A DNA stretch of 64,000 nt, from assembly GCA_029204225.1 (NCBI GenBank), contig CM055104.1:54602538-54666537 (forward strand), in the 5' to 3' direction. A program made the translations under genes and the position numbers. The DNA is from Diphasiastrum complanatum (taxonomy: Eukaryota; Streptophyta; Lycopodiopsida; Lycopodiales; Lycopodiaceae). Shown here one piece after another: positions 37,807 to 51,271 of the stretch. Under the pieces are notes generated by a model. The model worked only from the letters and a program-made list of their open reading frames with translations. It ran no database searches and was not told the origin of the DNA. Each line of letters starts with the position of its first letter. The first letter of the stretch is position 1.

Positions 37807-40800
37807 ATGAAGACAGGCATTCTCTACACAATCCTCGTAATAGTCGTTTTAGCTCTGCTGAGACTCTCAACTCATCCTCCAACGACGGAGCCCCGGAGGA
37901 ACGGGCCTGGGCGTCGCCTTGTTCTGAGACGTCATTCCGTCCGTTCGGTATCACAGCACGAGCACGTGGCATTCGATCCACTGGTGGCCGAGTTTGAGCG
38001 CAAATCTGAGCAACGTGCCTTAGAAAGGCAGACAATCGACAAGCAGCACGCTGTGAATGCGAGTACCTCAGACCGGGACTCGTCTTTCAGTGAAATTATT
38101 TTTGCAGAGCATGCACCTGGACAAGAAAGTCAACCAGATCCATGGGGTGATAATTATGAGGCTTACATGAATGATGAAGAACATTTCAATATATCACAGC
38201 GTCTTACAGTTCTGTTTCCACTCTTGGACATCGATCCGCTTGATCATTTTGTGAGCCTTAAGGAGCTGCAGGATTGGCATGTGCAGCAGGCATTAAAGGA
38301 TGCCTTGTATCGAACTAATCGCGAGCTGCAAATGCTTGACACAAATCAAGACGGACTAGTATCTTTCAAAGAGTATCTTCCAAGCCTGACTTCAGACAAT
38401 ACAGGTAATGTGGCTCAATACCGTCCCTCTTGTTTTAGAAATCTTGTTTTAGCACTGCTTGTAGTCTTGAATGATGAATTGCGGATCGAATATAGTTAGA
38501 GTGGCTTCATACTGTCCCTCTTGTTTTAACAATGGTATTTGATTCCATTCGATTGAATTAGGAAGAGCACAGAAGTGATAAAAGTGAGAACGAAAGATTC
38601 AAACTAACATTAACTCCTGTAGTCTTGTGCATTTGATGGATAATCCTCCAGGGAGCTTATAATTTATGGGCCTGCCTATTCCTTATGGAACTGCTAAGAC
38701 ACAATTATGATGCCCCATTCTTATTTAAGCCCAGTCATCCAGAGTGAGTGGTGATCATAATTACCAGCAAACTAGTGTTTGCAAACTTGCAAACTTGTTT
38801 GCGTTTGAGGCGTTTTACCGCACTTTTGCTGCTGGCTCAATGTAAAGAAAGAGTACAAATGTCCAAGTCAATTTTAATACAATAAACGAGTAAATGCTTG
38901 AAGATTTTCAAATTTGTGTAGGTATAGTGTAGCTTGTAGTTTAATGATTAATCACTAGGGGTTGTAAAGTCAATTATAATATAGTGCAAGTTATAAGGCT
39001 ACTTGGACATAAACATAACCAATAAGATGTATTTTGTTCCTAAAAGTCCCCATACGAAGTTCTAAGGAAAATATTAAAAAAAAAAGTAGGGTTTGTAGAG
39101 GCAACAATTGCAAATGTCCCCCCTTTCATTGCAACTTGCAAATGTTTGCCATGTTAGTTGGTAACTATGGTGGTGATGCACGAGAATTGAGATTAGGCCA
39201 TTGTTCCTAGGAACAGTACAAAACCGTTTCGTACCGTTCCTAAGCTACCTTAAGAATGGTTCCTTAAACAAAAAAGATCAATCAACTGAAAAATAAGTAT
39301 GGTGTGGGTCAATCTCCTTAGAAAAATGATGAGATCATTGTTTTCAGGGTTTTCAAAATAAGTTTTTGCACATAAACTAAGGTTCTTGTTCCTAAGTTGA
39401 AACCCAACTTAAACATGCTCTAAGCAACAAGAATAGGAACAAAAATAGGAATGAAACTTAGGGATTGGAAAAAGTTACTATTCGTGTTCCTAAGTTGAAA
39501 CTCAAGTTAAAGATGCTCTTAGGAACAAGAATAGGAAAAAAATTAGGAACGAATCTTAGGAACAGGAATAGGAACAAAAGTAAGGAACATGAATAGGAAT
39601 AGGAACTTAGGAACATGAATATGAACCTAAGAACATAAACAGGAAGGCCCTAAGAACTTAGGAACAAGAACAAGAACATGAATAGGAACGTCGGCAAGAA
39701 TAGAATGACACGTCCTCACACTTAACTTCTACCCATCTGCCTTAGTGGTTCCTGGGTTGTCACCCGGTTAGGTTCCCCAACCTCTCCTCCCCACAATACC
39801 AACAACGCCATCGTCTAGCTCCTTTTTTGCTAGTATACAACTATCCCTCAACCATGTCTATCTCCCTCGAAAGTGACGTTAATGTAAAATCTATGCAATC
39901 TATTAAATTAACATCTATAATGCTCCAACTTGAACCTCAATATAAGAAGGAATGCTACACAATGAGTGTGCCACTTGTGATTAACATATCTACGTGAGAA
40001 GGTTTCATGTTGGATGTTAATTTCTTCCTTTGTTGGACATGCCTAAGTATTGGTAAACATATGTATTCAAAATGACTAGAGGATTTAAATGATTAAAAAA
40101 TGTTGTTCAATGGAGTTATCAAAGTTCAGAACATGTGCAACTTAGGGGCTTATTTGTGAGCTTGCAAAATTGTGTGAAAGGGATCCGATGTTTCATGCCA
40201 AATTTTTAAACTAGAAAGTTCTTGTTTACTATTGTAGTAAACTTGTAAAATGAGACTAGGAGTTGTAAGAGGTATACTACGCTTACCATGCATAAGGACG
40301 AGGTGTTGATGAGTGGATGAGTTTGCAGTAAGTTAAGTACATGCAATATATAGTGTTGCTTGAAGTAGATTTAACTAAAAGGTTATAAAAAAACTAGAGG
40401 CTATTGAATTCTTGAGACATTCGCCACACATAGTCCTTATTGGCAAACATGGTATTGATGGTCAAGTTACATAATGTCTTCTCTTTTGGCCACTTCCCAA
40501 TGGTTAAAATGGTTAGAAGTGTGGTAGTTGCGTTTTATTTTTAAGAATTCCTGTGAAGTTATACTTATTTACATTTTCACATGACATTCGCTATAGAAGG
40601 AAACTTACATAGAAAAAATTGAAAAAAAAGTTTTAACATATTGAACTTTTAGATTTTTTCACAAGTTACTAATTGTTTTTCGTGTCTTCTCATTTCTACT
40701 TTGCCTTTATCAGAAGTTGCCAACAAAGAGCACGATGGAGCAAGTTGGTGGAAAGAATATTTTAAGATTGCTGATGAGGATGAAGACACATTTTTAAATA

Positions 40801-43800
40801 AAGTCGAGTTTTTCAAGTATGCTTGTAGATAGAGAGATGGGGTAGTTGTTTCAAGCAAAAAACTTGAATATTCTATTTTTGTACACTACTTTTGACTTGA
40901 TAATGTGAAATATGAGGATTGGTGATTATATATTGTCTATTTATTGCCAACGGAAAAAGTTTTATTCGTTTGAGTGCTCTTGAGTTGCTAAACTTGTATC
41001 ATTGGATGACAGTTTTCTCCATTCCGAGGACGGTAATAGTACCAAGTTGCATCTTTGGTCGCGAAAGCAACAGATCAAGTGAGTACATGTTGCATTTGCA
41101 CATCATGTCCACTTGGACCAAAATTTCATGGGTTTCTTGAACTTTATTTAAAAGTAGGGATGAAATTTCTAAGTCAACTAGTCAACAACCCTTAGAAAGT
41201 ATGTCGAAGCTGAATGAACATCCTACTGAAATTTTAAATGTGCATATTTACATAGATTCCATCAAAGAGCTTGTATCCATTGGAAAAGGGCAACAATGTC
41301 TCCTTTCTAGTCATGCAAATTTTCTCAAGCATGATTTAACTGAGGCGGCTTAGAGCTTTAGAGTAGGAGTATGCCAACTAGGGTTCAGTTTCTTCCTCAA
41401 GATTCCAATCAATGTTCTCTATCTCTCTCTCACCTCATTTGTCGTTGTCCCCATCTTCTTCGTCATCACACTTTTGAACATACATGACTTCAGTTAGGCT
41501 TTGACAGAGGAGGATGAGTTAGATGATTTTGATGATCCGGATGCCACAAACATTTTGAGGACATGTTGTAGATGTTGTCATCTTGTTCATTTTTGTTCCA
41601 TTCACACTGTATTTTTTTTAGTATGATGAGATTATATACAGAGCTCACTTGTTTTTCAGATGGATGGCCAGTTGATGTGCATTGTGTGCACTGATGAAAT
41701 GGTTTACTATGATAGCCGCCCCCTCTCTCTATCTCCCCCTCTCTTATCAATTTGGGTATTTTAAATAATCTAAACTCCCTACAAATCTGTTTTTTCTGAA
41801 ATTTTTTTGGGCATTGTTTAGCATTTTTTTGGGCTATTTTTGGGAGTGGGACCAAAAAAGAAATTAATTAATTAATTAATCAATCAATACGTTTCACCAC
41901 GGTTCTGGGCAAATTTTTTTAAGAACCGTACGGTTCACTGTACGGTTCTCAGAACCGTGGTGAACCGATAACGGTTCATTAATTCTATGGAATAGGCTCT
42001 CAGACCTTCATAAGTCACAGTAAATAGGTACATTAAAACAACCCCAGTTTGCTAAGTACAGATTGGTACATAACATCATGTAGACTATGCTTTAAATGCA
42101 CAAGATAACGGGATACAAAACATAAAGAAAGCTTACAAAACTATCAAAAATGTGCTAATAAAACAAATAGCTTTTAAGTTTCAAGCAAACAGTATCAACA
42201 TGAGAAAAGGCGCCATAAATAATTCATCGTATTTGGCCTTCTTATATAAACTCTTTGAAGAATGGGTGACTTATTTCCAATCACATTTGTCATCATACTG
42301 TTGCAGCTATTTGACTTCCTCATAGTGAGGAGTGATTTGTCACCACTCATGCCTACCCAATAGATCCTTCTTGTTGTTGCATTTTTTAATAATGATGTCA
42401 CTCTTCATGCTTATAGAGATGCCTTGTACAATGCAAATGTTTGTTTCTTTCAGTTTGCTGGTTTGCGTGGCCAAGATTCAAGCTTGCTTGTTTCTATGTG
42501 AAAACTGTCTTGTGGTTCCTAACACAAAACTGTACTTCAGAAGTCGGGACCAGGACAATGATGGTAAACTAAGTTTCTTGGAGTTCGATCAGAACCTATT
42601 TGACATTTTTATAAATCATAATGTATATTCAACAAGTGCCACTGCACATGTTGGTGGAAGACCCATAAACAGAGAGAAACATGCGAAGGCAAAGTTTGCA
42701 GAGCTTGATGTAAATAATGACGGGTAAGCTATGAGTCCATAGCATCTTGTTCATTTCATAAAGCTTGTTACTATTATCATTTGCCTGCAAGCTCTGAATT
42801 CTTGAAGCAAATGAACTTTATTTTCTGTATGCAGTTTTCTGACAGAAGATGAATTTGGACCAGTTATGGAGAAGTTGCAACCAGGAGAGACATTTTATGC
42901 AAAGCAGCAAGCAGGATATTTAATTCAAGAGGTTTGACAGCCTGATATTAAACCTAGTGTAGTCCAATGCAGATATTCCTGTTTTCATTACCTACGAGAT
43001 TGTAAACGTTGCATGCCTTAAGCTTGAAGACACATAGTTTATGTAGCTCCTTATCTTTGTTATAATTGTAAGAGGATCAAGTTTTACAATTGACAGGACC
43101 ACAACCTTTGGAACGTTTTTATATTACATGATGTCATATGCTACAGCTCCAGGGTATGCTGGAGATCTCTCGACAGCCAAGGAGAATAGTCAGTATTGCT
43201 TACAAAAGTGTCTCATACAAATGGGATGCACACATATATATAGTCCAAGATGACTATCTAACTTCATGACTATTGGCTATCCAACTACTTGACTATTGGC
43301 TATTCAACTACTTGACTGTTGACTATCCAACTTTCTATAAGCTACATAGAAAGAATAAGGTACCTCCAATATGTCAAGTTGGGGTACTTAATGTCACAAT
43401 TAGGCCTAGTGGACCCATGAGTCCCTACCAAGTTAATTTCATACTAACTTAGCTAACTCTAAGTTTAGTAGGCCTAATATAATAAATGATCATGGTTACA
43501 CAGCTCTCGACCTTTTGGGTCAACGTAACCTATGGTAATGTAAGCAATTCCATTTACATTCCAACACCCTCCTTAAATGGAAATGCATAACATAACATGA
43601 AGTAACTTCTCGAAAGAGAAGAATGCAACTTGCTGTCCGAACTTCATGTCGCCAAATAAACTTCACATCGAAGTAGTCGAAATCTCATCCCCAATCATGT
43701 CCAACATATAAAAGGAAAAGAATGCGTAATAATGAAGCATCAAGTCGAAGGGTGAGGATTTGCATGCTCCATCTGAAGTAGGGAACCAACATAAACTCGA

Positions 43801-46800
43801 CAATAAGTCGAAACATGGACTTGTAATCCATCATAGGCTCCCACATCATTCGAAAATACGTCTTACCATAAGGACAATAAAAAAGAGTACCAAACTCTTT
43901 TGGCATCACATCCTCCCGAACCTTACCATCAATGACTTGCTCACATAGAATAGGCAATGTACCAACATCATGATGAAGAGTAAGTGTAGAACCAAAAAAA
44001 TCAGCAAGAGGTACTGATTTTAAAGAGGCATGTGCCTTCCCTTCATAGTAAGACATTTCTTTGCTGTCCTGCGAAGTCTCAAATAGCCGACAAGGAATAG
44101 TTATGGGCTATTCAACACTTTGCTGCCCAAAGTGTTCCCAACATGGACCATGTTGTCCATAATCTTCGGCAGGCTGTTCCTGAAGCATAATGGACTGCTC
44201 ATGATGTAAAATGGGCTGTAAATGACCAAAAGAAGATGACTGAACCTGCTGTCCAACGTCTTCATCATAAAATTCAGCAAACTATCAAGAGATGCATCAA
44301 CGATGACGTCATCAAAGCTGTCCCTCGAAGAGGCATGGGATGACATAGAAGATTTTTCAAATAATGAAAAATTCTCTCCAAACAAATGCTCACTCTTAAC
44401 ACTTTGAACAAAAGTACTAATTGACACATGTTGACTCCCTCCTTGATTAGTACAAAAAGGTTCCAAAGAGTGCTTGAATTTTTCAACCTTTGCTAAAACA
44501 TCAAATTGAAAAGGTTTCGCATGAAACTTTTCACTAATGCATCCATGATATGCATTAACTTGCGGTGACTTGAAAAAAGAAGATTGTTTCAACATCTGCT
44601 CAATGTATCGTTGTTGAGAGATGAAAATTCCAGCCCCATGTGGAAGAACCAAGAACCCAAGTGTGGTTCTTCATGAGTGAGTTGTATTCCTCTTGCATCG
44701 CATCCTCCCAACATTTTACTCCTTTGGCCTGCTCATGAAAAACAGGTTCTATTGCACCATCCTCAATAGAAATAAGAGCAAAATCAGAAAAATCAGCAAA
44801 TTCTACTGATTTAGTAGAGGCACGAGTCTTCCCTTCATAGAAATGATCCACTTTGCTGTCTTGCAAAGTCTGCAATAACCATTTAGGGACTGGTTTGGGC
44901 TGTCCAACAGCCTTACCTTTGTCAACACTTTGCTGTCCAAAGTGTTCCGAACTTGGACCTTGCTGTCCAATGTTTTCCAAACTTGGACCTTGCTGTCCAG
45001 TGTCTTCAATAGGCTGCTCTTCACCATAAATAGGTTCTTCTTGATGAACTATGGGCTGCAAAATTGAAGAAGTAGTGGGCTGTCCACTAGAAGTTGATCG
45101 CAGTCCTTATCTTCATGATTAGATGGCAAAACCAAATCTGGAAATATTTCAAGATATGCATCATGGGTGAAGTCCCCTTTCATGACATGAGTGGGCGCAA
45201 CATCATAGGAGGTCTTTTCATCAAAATGAACATCACGACTCACTATGATTTTATTAGTATCCATATTAAACAACCTATAACCCTTGCTTTTGCTACTATA
45301 GCCAACAAATATGCATTTAACTCCTTTATCGTCAAGCTTGGTTCTTAGCTTATCGGGAATGAAAGCATAAGTCGTGCAACCAAAGATGCGTAAGTGAGAA
45401 ACAGTAGGCTTCTTACCATACCAAACTTCATAAGGAGTTAATACCTTCAAGGCTTTAGTAGGACACCGACTACTAATGTAAGCCGCCATTATAACCGCTT
45501 CAGCCCAAAATTTGTGAGGTAGGCCCTTTGCCTTTAGCATGCATCGAGCCATCTCCATAATAGTGCGATTCTTTCTTTCGGCAACACCATTTTGTTGAGT
45601 TGTGTAAGGGGTTGTCATTTGATGATGGATACCTTTGCTTTGAAGATAAGTACCGAACGTATTCTTTATATATTCCCCTCCTCGGTCGATACGTAAGGTT
45701 TTCAAAGAGTGCCCAAACTGGTTTTCTATCATTGCTAGAAAATCCTTAAAGCGTTGAAAAACTTCAGATTTTGCCTTCATAGATAAAATCCATGTAAATC
45801 TTGAAAGGGTAATCAATAAAAGTAACAAAGTACTTACACCTTCCAATGGATTCGGTCCTCATTGGACCACATACATCACTATGAACCAAATCAAATTTGC
45901 CATCAACTCTAATAGTTCCATCAATTGGAAAAGCTTGCCTTTGAAATTTTCCAAGTATGCATCCTTCGCATACATGTCCTTCGGGATGCTCAATATTAAG
46001 AATGTCTTCAACCATATTGAATCTCTTCAACATCTTCAAGTTAGCAAAGTTGAGATGTCCAAACCTAGCATGCCATAATTCAGCCAACTCCAAAGAATGT
46101 GAACTTGATGCAACAAGACAAAAAGATGATGAAGCTCTTCGCTCATAGGTATCCATAAGGAACAATCCACCACGTCATGTTCCCGATGCAATGATCATAA
46201 GAGATCTCTTTGGGTCTTTGATAAGACATTTGTCTTCTTTGAATTCCACAACCAATCCTTGGTTCATAATTGTAGACACCAAAATCAGATTCTTTTCTAT
46301 TTTTGGAACATAAAGTACATTACGAATGTACTTCTCCACACCATTGGGTAAGATAATGGGGATCACTCCAATACCTTTGATAGGATAAGAGGTGTTATTA
46401 ACACCTTGAACTTGGCTTCCATCATGCACTTTCACAAGCTTTGTGAAGACCTCTTTGTGATAAGTCATATGACCTGTGGCACCGCTGTCAATCACCCAAT
46501 CAATAGATGAAAAAACAGCAACTTGTAAAGCTGAAAATGAGCTGTTTTCTGCTGAAAAACCAGCAAGATTTGAAGTGGCAGAAATCTCGTCTTGAGGAGA
46601 GATGATATTATTAGTGACAAAAGCATAATCATTATTGAAAAGATTATCCTCCTTTTCAAATTGTTGTTCCAAAGTAATGATTGCGGTACTTGTATCGTTA
46701 CCTTTCTCTTTTTCCTTTGCAAGCCTGTTCCTACATTCTTTGATGTGATGCCCAAACTTCTTGCAATAGTGGCACTTACCCTTCTTCTTGGAGCCTTGAT

Positions 46801-49800
46801 CTTGAGCTTCCTTAGATTTTTGATCATCTTTGGAAGTTTTGAAAGAAGGCTTCCCTTTCCACTTGCCTTTGCCTTTTGTAAAGAAAGCTTGATCTTCTTG
46901 TTCACCAAAGTTGATCCTTGTTTGCCCTTCTTGAAGAAGTAAGCCAACAAGTTCGTCGAAGGAGATTTGTTGTCCCCTAAGAGAAATGCTCAATGATGAC
47001 ACAAATGGAAGGTAAGAATTAGGAAGAGAATTGAGAGTAATAGATACAAATTGTGAGTTCTCAATCACCTCATCAATACTAAGAAGCTCCTCTCGAAGAT
47101 CCTTGATCTTTGTCAAGTGGTTTGTAAGCAAATCACCTTCTTGCATCTTCAAGATAGAAAGTTGATTTCGAAGATATACCACTTTTGCCGCATTCTTTAC
47201 TTGAAACATCTTTGCAAGAGTCTCCCAAGCACTTTTGGAAGTCTTGCATGATCTAATATGTGGAAGGATCGATCTCTTCACTGATAATGCAATGACGGAA
47301 TGTGCTTGTGCATCTTGTCGATCCCACTTCTTTTGCTCATTGGAAGATACCTTCGTAGTTGAAGAAGCAGTTGTTCTAGATGGTGTAATAGGTGCCAAGG
47401 TAGGCGGCCTTTCTTTGTCACCATTAACTACTTCCCACAAACCTTTAGCAATTACAAGGTTCTTTATCATGTAGCACCACAAGGAACAGTTTGTGCCATC
47501 CAGCCTATCTTCATGAAATAAAGAACCAGTAGACTCCGATTCTTTAGCCATAACAGAAAAATTAGCTTGTAGTAGATAGGAAATAGACTTTCTACCCTCC
47601 TGCAAGCAATATGATCACCTAAAGGCTTTGATACCATGTAGGAAATAGAAGCCTAAGGATCCAGGATCTTAACTATTCAATCACACAAAGCATTCTCAAA
47701 AGAAAGAGAGAGATGGCCAGAAACCCTCTAGAACCAGATGTCTTACCACTAAAAAATAGTTTTCTTTATCAAACCAAAAGGTCGATGATATGGCAAAAGT
47801 GGCAATTCTAGATGCTTGAAGCTTCAAAGGAGCAGGTTCTGTGCCCGTAGAAGACCTCTCCTGAAGGTTTTTCTCTTCCAGCCAAGCAACATTTGGGTGG
47901 GCATTGGGGACTACCCATGCGTTGGATTGGAAATTTCTTCCTTAGGTAGCAGTCATCTCATTGAACTCTCAAATCATATGTATTTTCACACTTCTATATC
48001 CACAGTTCCAGTGAGGGTCTGTTCTCCTTCTATTGCCATGTTGTCCATCTAGGAAGCAAGCCTTGTGTTGATTTACCTATTGGAGAAATCACCTTCCAAA
48101 TATTTGTGGACAAAATTCTCTTTTAGTTGAAGATGGGTGATTGACAAGATGCATGGTGAAGACAAGTCGAGTATTTCTAACTATCGACTATGGAGGTTCA
48201 AATGAAGAATCTTCTTATCCTGGTTGATGTATGGGAGATTGTGATGGGTTTGGAGACAAGACCCACAATGGCAGCATTTGAGATCAAATATGACAAGAGG
48301 GAGCATGATAAACATACCAACAAGCTGATCCCTCACATTCCTATGGCCACCACTCCGAAAGAATCTTGGGAGATCCTAAAGTTTCTTAAGAAAAAATCGC
48401 TCAATACCAACATGATGGGTGGAGAGGAGGTCATAGCCTTCTTGACAAAGATCAAGGAAATCAAAGGCCAACTCAAGGAGATTTTCCAATCATGAGGAGC
48501 TTGCTGAAATTTGATTGCAATAGGGAGATCTCAAGAGATTTCTACAAGCCAAAGCAAGAGGTTGAAGATGCATTGATAGTGAAGTCTTCTTCAAAAAGGA
48601 GGGGGCAAGGCCAAAATCTAGGAAGTTGGGGAGCAAAGATTGCATGTTCCTATTGTGGTAAGCCTAATCATCTAGAATTTTCCCAACATAGCCACGTAGA
48701 CCATGACTGCCATACAAGGCATGGAAGTAGAGCAATGGGGTATTCGATGGTAGCCTAGATAATGAGTAGGGACCACCCAAATGGAATCATTAAGTAGAAG
48801 TTGTTGCATCACTACGACAATGACTAGAGGGGTGTTACACTATTCCAAGAGCTATGTCATCAAAGTAGTGAGAGGTATTAGAGCAGATAGTGTCTAGCTG
48901 GCATGCTTGAGGTTGCCAGCTTTTAGCATATATAAGTTTGGCTCATAGGAATAGCGCTAAATCAAAAGATTGTAAGATAAGAACTTGAGCTTAAGTACGG
49001 CTATTTTTGCTATTCTTATCTTAGCTAAAAATCCAAGAGGGGAAAAGATTGGATGACCTATTAGTTAATCCCACTCTCCTTTGTCTTCTGCATCCTAGTC
49101 ATCACGTTTCTACATTTGGAGCTTTTCATCCTAAAGGCTTGTCTCCTTCTCCTTGCTTTTTATTCTTATTCCTTTGTGCATTTGTCTACCTATTTGGTAG
49201 TAAAGGTGATGGTAGTGTCATGAAGAGTATGCTCTGTTGTATTCCATCATTGTGTGCAGGTCATTGGAAGGAGGAGGAAAGCTCTAGCTTAAATTCCTTC
49301 AGAGGAAATTCATTTTATTTTTGATATTTTATGTTTTGTGGTGGTGTTGTAAGGAAGGTTATGGATGATAAATAAATGTGGGGATAGTTTTGTGGTTAAA
49401 ACTTGTATGGTGTACAGGTTGGGAAGGATGCAATGGGGGTAGATTCACAATGTTTTGGGGACCTTTTTGACAAGCCTTTATTAAAGGTGTTTGAAACGCG
49501 TTTGAAATGGGAAAGAATTGGCTCTGAGGAGAAAGAAATGGCGAAATGTTTTTGGGTTTTTTTTTGCTTGGATTATTCCTAACCTTTTGTAAAGGAAAAC
49601 CAAGTGTTGTTTAACTGTCTAGACAATGATTATAGCTCTATTCCAATGACAATATAACAATGGATAATCAACACATCTAGATGACGGAGGACTCGATGAG
49701 ACATTAAGATACATCACACAAGTTTCATTGAATGAAACACGTTCCAGTGAAACATTGGCGATAGAAAGGCTGGAAGGAAAGAGGTTATTATGGTATGCAA

Positions 49801-51236
49801 TGATCATTAGCAATTATTTTTGTTGGTTCACAAAGAATGGGAGGAAACTTTGATCAACACAATCAGCCACTAAAACATTGAGATTACCCACAACAATGTA
49901 GTAATTAAGCTGCAAGGTAGCTGCCACTTCAAAGTTCTTCAAATTGATTTTGAAGCTTTAAACTTTTCCCTCTGGTAGGTTCAACTGGCAGTACCTTCCA
50001 ATTTGATTATTCCATCTTGGATTAAAGTTTCCTTCCTGTTCGGAATCGGTCGAATCGGAATTGGCCGAATCAGCAGCCTATTTGACCTTTTCAAATCAGT
50101 CCTAGGGTTTTCGAATCTGCAAGGTTTCAAAACTCAAATTTTTAGAAAAGCCAAAAACATAGTTGCATAATGCATTAATGATAATAGACATCATGATTGA
50201 ATTATAAGCATTAAAGATTCCAAATTCCATATTGTAGTAACTAACCTTTTAAACTTTACCTGATACATGTTAAATGTTACCTGACACCTGTGACCTATAT
50301 TAGGTGTTCTTTTAGGGTTTGAGCTTTAAAACAGTAAACCTAAAAGTGATGTCAAATCATAGATGAATCATGAAACAAATAACAATGGAATTACAAAGGT
50401 ATGAACTCGAAACATTCAAAATTCAACATGCAACAATCTAGATTCCAATTTGAAGTTTACATAATTCATAAAAATGTAGTGACTCATAAGCTAAACATTT
50501 AAGAGTAAATTTCATAAAAAGAACTAACAAAAAAAAAAACTTAAAAAGAACGAACAAAAAAAAAATTGAAAACCGGCACCCTCTATAGTCAGTTCCCGTA
50601 AAAAAGTTCTAGGCAAATATGATTCGAAGGTTCGAATCGGCCTGTTCCGATTTGAACCAGAATCTTAGATCGAATCGCAATTCAGTGAAACATTATCGGG
50701 GATGACTTGGTTCTCTTCTTTTGAGATCCGATTTTCTGCTAAAATAACTCTTAACGTTGATGGTCAATGTTCAACAACATATCGTGCTCTTATAGCAGCT
50801 TCAGCCTCCATCCTACCCCTCATCTTGTTGATGAAACTTTAAAAACTTTGAGATGCAGGTCTTCAGAATCTTAATTTTTCTGGTGTTTTCAAGATGTCCA
50901 TTATCAGTCAAAAGATTGGTTTGCTACTAGCAAAATACTTGAAGAAGAAAATTGAGTACTTAAAAATAGAAACCCATAGATATGAAGTTGTTAGCAAGCA
51001 TGTGTGACCATATAAGGGTTAAAATGAGGTCATAGAAGGGAGGTGGTCTCGTAATTTATAGGCACCATCTTTGATCCCGGTGTTGAGAGGGGATCTTGGC
51101 CTCATCATCTAAATCTGACTGTGTATCTGAACAAGGGTGTCACCTAGAAAAGAAAGGGGTGATTTGCATCTGCTGGCTGGTGCTTAAAAAAGTCACTTCC
51201 CAGAGAAACATCTCACGTATCATCAAAAGACTAGAA

Positions 51237-51271
<35 letters not shown>

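Noticed and set aside
37634-38035. Antisense 133-codon frame over the EF-hand gene start
   Set aside because: It is the shadow of exon 1; the sense strand has clear homology and spliced continuity.
42332-42540. Upstream part of the open frame over EF-hand exon 4
   Set aside because: It is intron: the exon starts at 42541 after a clear acceptor, and only from there does the EF-hand family match begin.
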